Positions 8,543-17,656 of a DNA stretch of 64,000 nucleotides are shown piece by piece. The stretch lies in the NCBI GenBank assembly GCA_963814055.1, contig CAWFBJ010000020.1:62001-126000 (forward strand). The letters run 5' to 3'. The notes beneath the pieces are model-generated. The model saw nothing but the letters and a program-made list of their open reading frames with translations. It made no database searches and was not told the origin of the DNA. How positions within the stretch are numbered: the first letter of the stretch is position 1; each line of letters opens with the position of its first letter. Both the position numbers and the translations under genes were made by a program. The DNA comes from AWTP1-13 sp963814055. Its GTDB lineage: Bacteria; Pseudomonadota; Alphaproteobacteria; Rhizobiales; Hyphomicrobiaceae.

Positions 8543-8775
8543 CTAGGGGCGGCGTCACAGTCGTGCAAGGATTTGCTTTCCGGGATGCGATCCCTGCATG
8601 CGCAGGCGCGCCGGGCACTGTGGCGAGAAGCGAGCCGTCGAGGGGCAGAGGCGTCCACTGGCGCGAGGCAGATGGGGCATTGCATCGCGATCGGCGGCAG
8701 AGATTGCCGGCAGTCGGCGACCCGCATTGGTCGCTTCTGTATATCTTCTGCGTTCACCACAGAGGTCGCGACCCC

Positions 8776-9444
8776 TCAATCGCCCATCCGAAGGTCGCGC
8801 AGCCGGGCGCGGTTAACCCCCCGCGTATCGTCGGAATTGGTTGAGATCGCAACGGCCAGCAATTGTGAAGGTTCCTGGCCGAAAGCGCGGACATGGTCGG
8901 AGACGAGATCGACGCTTTCGTTCAACCATTGCCGCCTGGGCGCATCGGCGGGCCGCAGTATGACGAACCTGCCGCGTTCGCCCATATGCGGGCTGGGAAG
9001 TATTGAGCCGCGCGGCTTATCGCCACCAAATACATAGACAAGTGTTTTCACCGAGCGCGACGACAGAAGTGCCATCGCGCCCTTCGCTCTGTCGGCACTG
9101 GCACCAAAGATAAAGTAGATAGCAAGGGCACGGTCATCTTTGCCCCGCCGCGTGAGGTCGGTTGGCGGGACACCCTCCTCCACCTGCCAGCTCCATTGCG
9201 CTTTGGTGATGGAGAGCTTTTGCTCTTTCACCGCGCGCCAGAGCAAGCCTGCGGCAGCATCCGCGGTCACGTCAATTGCACTGGCTCCGCTTGACTTGAA
9301 GCTGGCCGGCGCAACACCAAGAAACGTTACGACACTCCAGCCAGTCGCAGCGAGGTCGGGACCAAAGTCGATGGCCTCGCCATGAGCGCTGCCGCTGATT
9401 GTCAACGCGAGGACTAACGCCACGAGAGGACGCATCTCGATCAT
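8776..9444 (-). CDS. DUF3047 family exported protein
   Basis: 222 residues. It starts with a signal peptide (MIEMRPLVALVLALTISGSAHG). The body fits DUF3047: WSWQVEEGVPPTDLTRRGKDDRALAIYFIFG, a central YVFGGDKPRGSI and a C-terminal VAISTNSDDTRG. The molecular role of this family is not established. The start at 9444 is chosen because the hydrophobic leader begins there; longer in-frame versions would overlap the alcohol dehydrogenase gene. A second ATG at 9435 is possible. Confidence 0.78.
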   Translation of the reverse strand: MIEMRPLVALVLALTISGSAHGEAIDFGPDLAATGWSVVTFLGVAPASFKSSGASAIDVTADAAAGLLWRAVKEQKLSITKAQWSWQVEEGVPPTDLTRRGKDDRALAIYFIFGASADRAKGAMALLSSRSVKTLVYVFGGDKPRGSILPSPHMGERGRFVILRPADAPRRQWLNESVDLVSDHVRAFGQEPSQLLAVAISTNSDDTRGVNRARLRDLRMGD

Positions 9445-9502
9445 TGGGTTTAGGCCGGTTTGCCGCGCTTGATTTTCTCGAACTGATACCGACGACGGCG
9501 CA

Positions 9503-10696
9503 TCACCACGCCAGCTCCAGGATCTCCTTGACGTCCGCTTCCGTCTTGATCGGTCGCGGGTTGACTTGCACCGGGTGGTAGGCAAGCGCGCGGCGGGCGA
9601 TCTCGTCGAGGTTCTCGCGCTTGATACCGACGCCGCGCAGCGTCACCGGCTGGTCGAGCCCGGCGATCAGTTCCTTGACAAGTTCCGACGTCGGCCGTCC
9701 CGGCGCGCCCATCGCTTCGGCCAGCGCCTTCTGGCGGTCGCCGTTGACGGCTGCGTTCCATTGCAGCACCGCCGGCAGCATCACGCAGGACGTATGTCCG
9801 TGCGGCACGCCGAAGGTGGCGCCCAGGGCGTAGCCGATGCCATGGCTCGCCCCCGTGGGGACGCCCGACGCCGACGGCGCGATCGCCTGCCACATGCCGA
9901 TCTGCGCCTCGAGCCGGGGCGCAAGATCGCGCGGGGACCGCTTGATGGCCGGCAGTGCGCGGGACAGCAGTTTGAGTCCCTGCAGCGACAGGGCTTCCGT
10001 CGCCAGGCTGGCGCGCTCGTTGCAGTAGTTCTCCACCGCATGGTCGACGGAGCGGATGCCGGTGCAGAACAGCAGCCAGTCGGGCGTGTCGAGCGTGGCG
10101 GCAGGATCGAGCACGACGGTGCGCGGTGCAAACAGGCGGTGCTTGAAGGACTGCTTGGTATTGGTTTTCGACTGCGTGATGCCGGCGTTCTCCGTGAACT
10201 CGGACGCCGAAAGCGTGGTGGAAACGGAGATCATGCGTACGGCATCGGCGGGCGCGGTGACGGGAGAGAGCTTGGTGCGCTCGAAGCCGACGCAATAGGG
10301 CTCCATGGCGTCGGGTGTCTCGATGCCCATCCAGAGACAAAGCTGCATCGCCTTGGTGGCATCGATCACCGAGCCGCCGCCCACGGCCACCAGCAGATCG
10401 GCCTTGGCCGCGCGCGCGGCGTTGGCCCCAGCCACCACGTCTTCGCGCGGACTGTGCGATTTGATGGTCGCGTAGGTACCGGCGTGAAGGGATCCCAGCG
10501 CGCGCTCGAGCCGCTGCAGCGGTCCATCGTTTTTCTGCGCCAGCGAGCGCGTCGACGTGACGAAAATGCGCTTGGCGCCGTACCGCTCCGCTTCAGCTAG
10601 CACCGCCTCGCCCGCCGGCGTGCCGAACATGATGCGATCGTGTGCGGTGACGCTGAAGGTTGCGGCCTTGAGACCGGCTGCTGTGGTGTCGCTCAT
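9503..10696 (-). CDS. Iron-containing alcohol dehydrogenase (maleylacetate reductase-like)
   Basis: 397 residues of the group III alcohol dehydrogenase fold. The N-terminal dinucleotide domain has VAVGGGSVIDATKAM (GGGS motif, about residues 105-118). The C-terminal helical domain has GASHGIGYALGATFGVPHGHTSCVMLP with the metal-binding histidines. Maleylacetate reductases share this pattern and act at the end of aromatic ring-cleavage pathways, but other aldehyde reductases of the family are possible. The ATG at 10696 has GGAG six bases upstream. A TRAP operon and a ThDP decarboxylase lie nearby; a shared pathway is plausible but not proven. Confidence 0.88.
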   Translation of the reverse strand: MSDTTAAGLKAATFSVTAHDRIMFGTPAGEAVLAEAERYGAKRIFVTSTRSLAQKNDGPLQRLERALGSLHAGTYATIKSHSPREDVVAGANAARAAKADLLVAVGGGSVIDATKAMQLCLWMGIETPDAMEPYCVGFERTKLSPVTAPADAVRMISVSTTLSASEFTENAGITQSKTNTKQSFKHRLFAPRTVVLDPAATLDTPDWLLFCTGIRSVDHAVENYCNERASLATEALSLQGLKLLSRALPAIKRSPRDLAPRLEAQIGMWQAIAPSASGVPTGASHGIGYALGATFGVPHGHTSCVMLPAVLQWNAAVNGDRQKALAEAMGAPGRPTSELVKELIAGLDQPVTLRGVGIKRENLDEIARRALAYHPVQVNPRPIKTEADVKEILELAW

Positions 10697-10939
10697 GGTT
10701 CACTCCGGCGAAAGCGTGTGTTGAGGCAGATGAGACGGCTGAGCCAGCTGCGCCCCGGGCCATGCTATCTGCGCGCGGCGCAGCCGGGAACGGCTAATCG
10801 CGCGTCCGTTGTTGTCATCCCTGCTGCACAGCACCGGCCGAATTCGCGCGCTCTCAGCGCGCTGACGATGTGCCGGTGGTTTCCATCTTTGCCAATTTGC
10901 CGCCTTGGGATTGACGCTTGTCGGGCGTTAAGGTGCGCC

Positions 10940-11149
10940 ATGTCGAAACCGAGGCTGATCATCAAGAAGCATCCCCGTGGCGAATACGAGATCGGAACCT
11001 ACACCGAGGACGGCGCGATCGTTGCCCGCGTGACCGTTTGGGACGGGAAGGGAATCGATAAGCGGCCGGATGGAGAAAAAGAGGACGTCGCGCTGGAGCA
11101 GGCGCGGCGGCTGGTCGAGGCGCTCGAGCAGGTGCTGGCGGATGCGTAG
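10940..11149 (+). CDS. Small hypothetical protein (69 aa)
   Basis: A short charged protein, MSKPRLIIKKHPRGEYEIGTY..., with a beta-rich first half and an amphipathic helix at the end (EQARRLVEALEQVLADA). No signal peptide or membrane segment. Codon use matches neighbours, and the protein is compact with a plausible fold, supporting a real gene. The ATG lies just before MSKPRL; longer frames reading in from 10640 are unlikely. I do not recognise a family. Confidence 0.6.
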   Translation: MSKPRLIIKKHPRGEYEIGTYTEDGAIVARVTVWDGKGIDKRPDGEKEDVALEQARRLVEALEQVLADA

Positions 11150-11200
11150 CAGACCGCATGCCTGCAGCTGTTCTGTCCTTGCAGAATCGCAAGCTACCCG

Positions 11201-11284
11201 CTTGCCCTCGTCCTGAGCTCCGTCGAAGGACGGGCCGCGCATGCCAAAGCCGTGGTTCGACAGGCTCACCACTGGGGTCGGCGC
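11201..11284. repeat. Intergenic palindromic repeat, CCTGAGCTTGTCGAAGG family
   Basis: Reads CTCGTCCTGAGCTCCGTCG, then AAGGACGGGCCGCGCATGCC, then a GTGGTTCGACAGGCTCACCAC hairpin. It is the reverse complement of the units at 3.86-4.07 kb and lies downstream of two convergent genes. Confidence 0.8.
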
Positions 11285-11310
11285 AGGACTCAAACTAGAT
11301 CGGAACGCCC

Positions 11311-12222
11311 TCAGATCGGCTCATCGGCATGCACCTCGACGACGCCGGTCGCGCCGTCGAGCACATACACCGTCAGGTCGGGGCGCTCGCGCGCCAGCCG
11401 CACGGCGAGCGGCCGGCCTGCTCGTTCATGGGCCCTGTGCTGGTCCTCGGTCCAGAGACTGTTGGCCGGGTCCTCGCGATTGAGGGACGCCGTGTAGGCC
11501 TCGGCCCACGCAGTCAGGTCGCGGGTCAGCTCCGGCGAGAGGCCCAGCGTATCGGGCGCGAAGTCGCCGTACCGGCCCTCGTCCAGCGTCCACAGCGGAT
11601 GGCACTCGTAGTCGGCCATGATCTTGACGCGCCGGGTCAGCAATGGATCGGGAGGACCATTGTCGTTTGCCAGACCGGAGTGCGGCGACGGGCCGGATGC
11701 CGGCGCCTCGGCCAGCAGCCAGATCGTGCGCGCCACATGGGCCGCAACGGCTGCCCCGGCAATCGCGAGCAGCTGCCAGGGCACGTCCTTCCATGGCACC
11801 AGCCTGCCCGTCAGCGCAGCCCACACAACGAACGCGGTCGCTGCGGTGTAGACCACGAACGCGTTGGTGGACTGGCGCCGGCCTCGCGGATCGGGCGGGT
11901 CGTCCACACCGAAGTAGCGCGGCGCGACGTAGAAAAGGTAGGCCACCTGCGCCAGGCTCGACGCGGCGAAGGCCCATGCGGCCAGGTCCAGCAGCAGCAT
12001 CAGCAGCACGCCGCCGGCCAGGATCAGCATGGCCGCGCCCAACAGCCAGACGGTTTGCGCCGTCTCGGCAGCGGTCGGCTTCTTGAGGGCGATGGCGGCA
12101 ATGGCCCGGTCGATGAAATACGACGTCAAGCCGGCGCGCGTCGCGACATAACCCGCAAACGCGTAGAACGCGCCGATCAGGCGCAGTGCGATGTCGGCAA
12201 TCTCCAATCCGCCCGATGCCAT
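11311..12222 (-). CDS. Hypothetical multi-pass membrane protein
   Basis: 303 residues. The N-terminal two thirds contain about five membrane helices (IALRLIGAFYAFAGYVATRAG, LLGAAMLILAGGVLLMLLLDLAAW, LAQVAYLFYVAP, AFVVYTAATAFVVWAALTG, WQLLAIAGAAVAAHVA). The last 100 residues are soluble and acidic (ADYECHPLWTLDEGRYGDF... to VVEVHADEPI). I recognise no named family. It is monocistronic as far as can be seen, with the SARP gene further upstream in the same direction. Confidence 0.7.
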   Translation of the reverse strand: MASGGLEIADIALRLIGAFYAFAGYVATRAGLTSYFIDRAIAAIALKKPTAAETAQTVWLLGAAMLILAGGVLLMLLLDLAAWAFAASSLAQVAYLFYVAPRYFGVDDPPDPRGRRQSTNAFVVYTAATAFVVWAALTGRLVPWKDVPWQLLAIAGAAVAAHVARTIWLLAEAPASGPSPHSGLANDNGPPDPLLTRRVKIMADYECHPLWTLDEGRYGDFAPDTLGLSPELTRDLTAWAEAYTASLNREDPANSLWTEDQHRAHERAGRPLAVRLARERPDLTVYVLDGATGVVEVHADEPI

Positions 12223-12388
12223 GCCGCAGCCCCAGTTCGTTCAGGGCCTCCGGCATAAGCGAAGATTCGCGGCGCGCATAGGACGTGCACGCGCCGGCGG
12301 CGTCTTCCGGATCACTTGAATGCGTGCCGATCGACCCGATCTATAAGTCATCACCCACACTGCCGTCGCCGGCTGGCGGGAGAGCGCC

Positions 12389-12595
12389 ATGAAGAACAGT
12401 GGATCCACCGCGATCGACTACAAGACCCACATCCTGATCGGTGTACGCGCGAACGGCGTGATGAGCGTGATCTGTCACTGGCATCAAGTGCCGCGGCAGA
12501 GCGAGGTCGAGGCGAAGGCCGCCGCCACGCGCGAGCCGTTCACGATGTTCATCCTCTGCACACCGACATCGATCATGCAAAGCGAAGCCATGTGA
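12389..12595 (+). CDS. Small hypothetical protein (68 aa)
   Basis: A 68-residue frame starting MKNSGSTAIDYKTHILIGV with GGGAGA seven bases before the ATG. The composition is not biased toward Arg/Ala as shadow frames usually are here, and it holds His, Trp and Cys residues (VICHWHQVP). No known family. It ends 11 bases before the 3' end of the convergent SARP gene. Confidence 0.5.
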   Translation: MKNSGSTAIDYKTHILIGVRANGVMSVICHWHQVPRQSEVEAKAAATREPFTMFILCTPTSIMQSEAM

Positions 12596-12606
12596 TCGCG
12601 ACCGCC

Positions 12607-14997
12607 TCAGGGGGGAGGCGTTGATGCAGCCGCAGTCGACTGCAGGGTCTCACCGAGCACCAAACCCATCCCGCGTCGAATTTGCGCGTTGTTCGGGCCG
12701 CCTTTGCTGAAGCGCTCGACCAGGGTTTCCCGGCTCAGGTGCGGCTGGTCGCGCTGAAGCTGCGCGAGCCCGAGACGCGCCGCGTCGATGTCGCCGACCA
12801 GCGCCTGCGCGGCAGCAAGCGCCAGGACGTTGCGCGGCTGTTTGGGATTGAGCGCGACCGCGCGACCGAAGTACATGACGGCCGTGTCGAAATGCTCCAG
12901 CTCCAGCTCCGCCGCTCCCGCCAGGGCCAGCCAATAAGCCAAGTTTGGATCGCGCGGGCTGAGGCGCATGGCATAATGGATATGCTCCAGCGCTTCCTGC
13001 TTCTGTCCGAGCCGCAACAGCACCCGTCCGAGCTGGGCATAGGCCGGGGCGTGGCTGGGGCTGAGCTCGATCGCCTGTTCGAGCGCGTGTTTGGCCTCCG
13101 TGAGGCCGCCGCGCGCAAAATGCACGAGTCCCAGGTGCGCATACGCCGCGCCCATGTGCGGGCGCCGTTTGATCAGGCCGTCGAGCAGCGATTCAGCCTT
13201 CGCCAGATGCTCCGAGGGGTCGGGCGCGAACAGCTGCATGGCCATGTTGATGTGATAGGCGGCCAGTCCCAGCTGTGCGCGCGCATTGCCGGGATCGCGA
13301 TCCAGCGCCGCCGAAAAGAGCTTCTCGGCCTCCTGCAAGGCTTCTTTGCCCAGGACGCCCGTTGCATAGATCTTGGACCATCCCTGGAGCACGGTGGTGT
13401 GAACGTCGGCGGCCCGCGATCCGCGTTCGCCCGCGATCCGCGTCACCTCGATCTGCAGTTCGCGGCACAGGCCGTTGATGATCTCGTCCTGAATGGCCAG
13501 CCGGTTGTGACCGGAGCGCTCGAAGCGGCGTGACCAGACGCGAAGCCCGGTCGCCGTTTCGACCAGTCCGATGTTCACGCGCAGATTATTGCCGCGCATC
13601 GAGGTGCTGCCCTCGAGCAGATAGGCGACGCCAAATTCGGCGCCGACCCTGGCGGCATCTGCGCTCTGGCCGTGCAAGGTCCTGGCGGTTTCACGCGATA
13701 TCACGCGGATCGCCCCGGCGCTGGAAAGGGTGGTTGTCAGCTCGTCCGTGATCAGGTTGGCGATGGCGCCCGATGCATCGCTGGCCTGCGCATCGTTGGC
13801 GCCCCCGTTCGACGTGAACGGCAGCACAATCAGTGTGACCACGCCTTTTTCGAAGCGTGCCGTCGTTGCGTCCGGCGCTGTGACGCGCTGCGGCGGGCCT
13901 GACGCCGGAAAAATCGGCCCCTGCATGGACAAGACCGATGCGTCGGGCGCAGGCGCAGAAAACTGCGCGCTCATCACGAGCAAGACGAGGCCGGCCAGTG
14001 CGGCTGCGCCGGCGACAGCTCCCGCAACCTTTCTGGAGGTGGGCCAAGATCGCGGCCAGGACCGCGGCCAAAAATGCACCGAGGATCGGGACTCGATCCA
14101 GGGCGCCGCTGCCCTGGAGAGGGAGAGCCACTGCGGCAAATTTGGAGCGGCAACTTGTGGCGCGGTGCTTTGCAGCGTGGTGCCGGATGAAACCGGCCGT
14201 GGTGCAGCGTCCGGCGCCGGTGGCTGCCGATTTATCGCCGCGGGCGTGGTGCGTGCCAAAGCGCCGTGTCTGATCTGCTCGATCAGGCGCTGCGTCTTGG
14301 CTTCCGGCTCTACCGAGAGCTCTTGCCGCAGAAGCCGGGCAAAGGCCTCGGCCTGCGCAAGTGCTTCGTTGTGGCCGCGATGGCGGGCGTAGAGTTGAAG
14401 CGCCAGGCGCTGCCAGTCCTCGCGTAAGGGGTCGATGCTCAGCAATCGTTCGACTGCGGCGATCGCGTCCTGGCCCTTTCCCAGCGCATCGGCGCAACCT
14501 GCATACCGCTCGAGTGCATCGGAGCCGATGGCCTCGAAGCGCCGGCGCTGCTGTCGCAGCCAGGTCTCAAACAGTTCTTCCTTGATGGCAACGCCGGCCA
14601 GAAGCTCGCCGCGGAACAATCCGATCGCCCGCGTCAACGCGTCGAAGTCCGTGCTGGCGGCCAGCGCCTCCAGTTCCAGTGCATCGACCCAGACCGCGCC
14701 CGGTCTCAACCGTACGGTGTGCGCGTCGGCCTCGACAATCTCGTGAGGGCGCACATCCTTGCGCAGCGACGCGAGGGCTTGCCGCAGGCTTTGGCGTGCC
14801 TGCTTTTCGGAGCTGTTGCCCCACAAGAGGGTGGCGAGATGTTCGCGGGAGGCAGATTGCTGCGGACTCAAAGCCAGGAAGGAGAGCAGAGCGCCGACCT
14901 TCCTGGTGGAAAAGACGATCGGCGGACGGCACGCTTCATCCTGTCCAGCGGCAAGTCCGCCGAACACACGCAGGATGAAGCTGTCCCCTCGCATCAT
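12607..14997 (-). CDS. SARP/BTAD-family transcriptional regulator with TolB-like and TPR domains
   Basis: 796 residues. Residues 1-100 form an OmpR-like winged helix (LRVFGGLAAG... SREHLATLLWGNSSEKQARQ). Residues 100-250 form a bacterial transcriptional activation domain, ending LRQELSVEPEAKTQRLIEQI, as in AfsR/SARP proteins. A membrane helix (AGAVAGAAALAGLVLLVMSA) lies near residues 325-345. It is followed by a TolB/FlgO-like domain (TLIVLPFTSNGG... VAYLLEGSTSMRGNNLRVNIGL) and TPR repeats to the end. The layout resembles CadC-like membrane-bound regulators. An array of 11-bp-phased heptamers lies 75-150 bases upstream and may be its own target. Confidence 0.9.
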   Translation of the reverse strand: MMRGDSFILRVFGGLAAGQDEACRPPIVFSTRKVGALLSFLALSPQQSASREHLATLLWGNSSEKQARQSLRQALASLRKDVRPHEIVEADAHTVRLRPGAVWVDALELEALAASTDFDALTRAIGLFRGELLAGVAIKEELFETWLRQQRRRFEAIGSDALERYAGCADALGKGQDAIAAVERLLSIDPLREDWQRLALQLYARHRGHNEALAQAEAFARLLRQELSVEPEAKTQRLIEQIRHGALARTTPAAINRQPPAPDAAPRPVSSGTTLQSTAPQVAAPNLPQWLSLSRAAAPWIESRSSVHFWPRSWPRSWPTSRKVAGAVAGAAALAGLVLLVMSAQFSAPAPDASVLSMQGPIFPASGPPQRVTAPDATTARFEKGVVTLIVLPFTSNGGANDAQASDASGAIANLITDELTTTLSSAGAIRVISRETARTLHGQSADAARVGAEFGVAYLLEGSTSMRGNNLRVNIGLVETATGLRVWSRRFERSGHNRLAIQDEIINGLCRELQIEVTRIAGERGSRAADVHTTVLQGWSKIYATGVLGKEALQEAEKLFSAALDRDPGNARAQLGLAAYHINMAMQLFAPDPSEHLAKAESLLDGLIKRRPHMGAAYAHLGLVHFARGGLTEAKHALEQAIELSPSHAPAYAQLGRVLLRLGQKQEALEHIHYAMRLSPRDPNLAYWLALAGAAELELEHFDTAVMYFGRAVALNPKQPRNVLALAAAQALVGDIDAARLGLAQLQRDQPHLSRETLVERFSKGGPNNAQIRRGMGLVLGETLQSTAAASTPPP

Positions 14998-15337
14998 CTG
15001 CTACGCACCAACACTCCGGCGCCGTTGCTGCAATGCACCAGTCGCCGATCTAAAGAGATTCCGGAAGCATCCTAACGAGACTTTCACGGCACTCAAAGGG
15101 CGTTTTGACGGCGATGGCGCGGGCGTTTGACGCCGCTTTGACGACAGCATGCCAAAGTAGCTTCCCGGAGCCTGGGTTCACATCGAGCCGATGCTCCGGT
15201 GAACGCAATTGCGTGCGGGCACCTTGGCGTTCCGCCCCGGCTGGGGAAACCCAGTCGGGGCGTGTGCCGGACGGTTGTGCACTTCCCCAAGTTGCGGAAC
15301 TGTTGTCCCAAGGCGATCCGCGTTTCGCGCCGGCCCT
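14998..15337. other. Non-coding stretch upstream of the SARP gene
   Basis: 340 bases between the SARP start and the 3' end of the orphan TRAP binding protein. It contains the heptamer array at 15082-15143; I see no gene in the rest. Confidence 0.6.
15082..15143 (-). promoter_or_regulatory. 11-bp-phased heptamer direct repeats (putative SARP operator)
   Basis: TTTGACG occurs at 15104, 15126 and 15137, with TTTCACG at 15082, giving start-to-start distances of 22, 22 and 11 bases. A weaker match, CCTAACG, sits in phase at 15071. SARP regulators are known to bind heptameric direct repeats spaced one helical turn apart. The array is in the promoter region of a SARP gene (read as CGTCAAA on its strand), so self-regulation is the simplest reading. 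Confidence 0.55.
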
Positions 15338-16402
15338 CTACTTATCGTCGTTGGCAAACAGGGAGCTGATCACCTCTTCCTTGGTGCCAAGCTCCATCAG
15401 GATCACGCGGATGGCGGTATTGAGCAGATCGCGCGCGGCCGGGCTCACCTTGGCGTAGTCGGCCCAGGCGGTGCGCTGCGCCAGTTGCAGCCAGTCCAGA
15501 TACTCGCGGTGCGTCAGCGGGCGCACCTGCGCCCCGGCGCGCTGGAAGGTCGCGAGCGCCCGCTTCTCCGCCTCGATCTGCGCGGTCTCGAAATAGGCGT
15601 CCGCCACGTCGGCGGCTTCCTCCACCGCGTGCTGCTGGTCGGGAGTCAGGCGGTCCCAGGTGCGTTTCGACATCAGCATGGGTGAGAAGCAGGTGAGAAT
15701 CGAGGGTCCGCCGAACGTGCCGAATTTGCTGTGCTCGGAAAGGCGCATGCTGATGAAGTCCTCGTAGGGCACCACCACGCCGTCGAGTGCGCCCATTTCG
15801 AGCCGCATGGTCATCTCGCCCCAGGGGTCGTCGGTGATTTTGGCCCCGGCGCCGGCCAGCACTTTTTGCGCCAGGCCGCAGCTTTGCAGGTTCATGCCCT
15901 TGACCGACGCGGGGCCGGTCACCTCCTTGGCGGTGGCGAAGCCGCCACGCATCCACCACCAGGTGACAATCCTCAATCCGTTCTTCGCCGCCACGGCCTG
16001 GAGTTTGTCGTGCACCGCCGATCCTTTCAGGGCACGCGCGGTGGCGAGGTTGGGGATGAGGCCCGGCAGCAGCGCAAGGGAAAACTCGGGCACCTTCTTC
16101 ACGCCGAACACCAGCGGCAGCACCGCAAAGTCGAGCTTGCCGGCCTGCAGCGCGTCGAGCTGCTCGTCGCGCGTCAGCCCCAGGCCGAGTTGCGGAAAGA
16201 TCTTGGTCTTGATCTCCGGCGCGCGCAGGCTCAGTTCCTCGGCAAAGATGCGCGACGCGCGGCCGCGCGCATCGCCGGTTTCATGGAATTGATGCGAGAT
16301 CCGCAGGTCTTGTGCGGCGGCCGGAGCGACGGCGGAAGGGGCGAAAACGATCAGGCCGAGGACGAGCAGGAGTGCGCTGTTTGCTCGGAATGAGAACAGC
16401 AC
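15338..16402 (-). CDS. Orphan TRAP-type substrate-binding protein (DctP family)
   Basis: About 354 residues. A leader (SALLLVLGLIVFAPSAVAPAAAQ) is followed by LRISHQFHETGDARGRASRIFAEEL, KIFPQLGLGLTRDEQLDALQAGKLDFAVLPL, a central GMNLQSCGLAQKVLAGAGA and the helical C-terminus AEKRALATFQRAGAQVRPL, all in DctP order. No permease genes are adjacent. The start is uncertain: GTG at 16402 directly precedes the leader but has poor ribosome-binding spacing, and a degenerate copy of an intergenic repeat abuts it. It may serve the DctQM system at 4-6 kb or a distant one. Confidence 0.82.
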   Translation of the reverse strand: MLFSFRANSALLLVLGLIVFAPSAVAPAAAQDLRISHQFHETGDARGRASRIFAEELSLRAPEIKTKIFPQLGLGLTRDEQLDALQAGKLDFAVLPLVFGVKKVPEFSLALLPGLIPNLATARALKGSAVHDKLQAVAAKNGLRIVTWWWMRGGFATAKEVTGPASVKGMNLQSCGLAQKVLAGAGAKITDDPWGEMTMRLEMGALDGVVVPYEDFISMRLSEHSKFGTFGGPSILTCFSPMLMSKRTWDRLTPDQQHAVEEAADVADAYFETAQIEAEKRALATFQRAGAQVRPLTHREYLDWLQLAQRTAWADYAKVSPAARDLLNTAIRVILMELGTKEEVISSLFANDDK

Positions 16403-16876
16403 TCCCCGCCCTGAGCGAGCCTGCCCTCGGACTTGTTCCGAGGGTCGAAGGTCGAACGCCACACTCCAAACTGAGGTTCGACACGGCCCACTACGAGGCC
16501 CGGTTATAGCTCCGCTCGCCGTTTCGAACGGACAATCGCTCACACGCCCAGCGTGCGACGTCGTATGTCTAAGCAATTCCCAGTCAAGTCCCGCCGCTCG
16601 ACCTGCTCCCTTTTCGCAGGCTTTCTTTTTGCACCAGCCGGCCTTGTGACGTGCCGGCCACCCACACCCAATCTAGCATAGAAAACCGCGGCAAAATGAT
16701 GTTTCAAGTCGCTGCGGCCGCGACTCCATCGGTCTCGTCATCCGCCATCCGCCTGCACTCGGGCTTGTCCCGCGTGTCATCCCCGAAGCCGACGCATCAG
16801 CGGAGGCTATCGGGGACCCAGAAAGCAGAGCCGAAGGACGAGGATGGATGCCGTGCGCACGTATTCGCCGCCGCCC
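16403..16876. other. Non-coding stretch with a degenerate repeat
   Basis: 474 bases without a convincing gene. It opens with a degenerate CCTGAGC...TCGAAGG repeat (about 16408-16462). Near 16780-16815 there is a stem of the TCCCCGA/TCGGGGA kind. Otherwise nothing is visible. Confidence 0.55.
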
Positions 16877-17320
16877 TCAATTGCTCGTGTCGCAGCCGCC
16901 GCTTTCCACCTGGCAGAACCTGGCCCGCCCGGGTCCCGCGGTTGCTTCGCACATTTTCATCGCGTTCAGGTTGGCATCGATCTGGTCCTTGCCGACGCCC
17001 CATCCCGCCCCCGGCGTTGCCGGCTGAGGGTCGTAGGCCACTGCAAAGCACTCCCGGCTGAACGTCGCCACCACCTTGCAGCGTGCGGTTGCCTCCAGTG
17101 AGGAGCCCTTGACGAATGCCTTGCACCGCGCCAGCGCCAGATCGGCGGCCTTCTCCTTGGGCTCGTTGGCGACCATGCCGAAGGCGATGCCATGCTTCAC
17201 GACGTCTCCCGTCGAGCCCACCGCCACGGCGCCATCGGCGACGGCGCCTTCGCCCATCAGGATATGCATCGCCACAACCGCCAGCAGTGCATTGAGCAGG
17301 TGTCGTCCGCCGATCGCCAT
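16877..17320 (-). CDS. DUF4189 domain exported protein
   Basis: 147 residues with a signal peptide (LLNALLAVVAMHILMGEGAVADG). The mature part fits the DUF4189 pattern: AVAVGSTGDVVKHGIAFG, then a helix with ALARCKAFVKGSS, KVVATFSRECFAVAYD and GWGVGKDQIDANLNAMKMCEA. Conserved cysteines suggest disulfides in the periplasm. The function is unknown for the family. ATG at 17320. Confidence 0.78.
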   Translation of the reverse strand: MAIGGRHLLNALLAVVAMHILMGEGAVADGAVAVGSTGDVVKHGIAFGMVANEPKEKAADLALARCKAFVKGSSLEATARCKVVATFSRECFAVAYDPQPATPGAGWGVGKDQIDANLNAMKMCEATAGPGRARFCQVESGGCDTSN

Positions 17321-17448
17321 TCTTTGCGTCCTCCGGTCCCGGTGCGGCGGCCCTTATAGCGCAAACCGCCAAGCCGCAATCCTTCGCCAGCAACATCTGC
17401 CTCCTCGCCCCCGAGCCACCGCGCTCACCTCCCCACTCGAGCCGCATT

Positions 17449-17483
17449 CACCTCCCCGCCCTGAGCCTGTCGAAGGGCGCTGA
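17449..17483. repeat. Short palindromic repeat, CGCCCTGAGC form
   Basis: CGCCCTGAGCCTGTCGAAGG followed by GCG: the short form of the CCTGAGCTTGTCGAAGG family, with arms CGCCCT/AGGGCG. Confidence 0.7.
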
Positions 17484-17656
17484 CTGCCGCCGTTCAAATC
17501 GTAGTTGCGCCAGAGCAAGGTGCCCATCACCGGTTTTCACGGCTGAGTGACACGGCCTTCCCGGATCCGCGCAACGCACCATATGTGCGCCGTTGGCTTG
17601 CCGGCGCGTCCCCTGCCGGTCAGGTCCAACAGCGAGATGACCATGAGCACCGCTAC

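Noticed and set aside
17492..17500. GTTCAAATC resembling a tRNA T-loop
   Set aside because: The flanking bases do not pair into a T-stem and no acceptor, D or anticodon arms are found.
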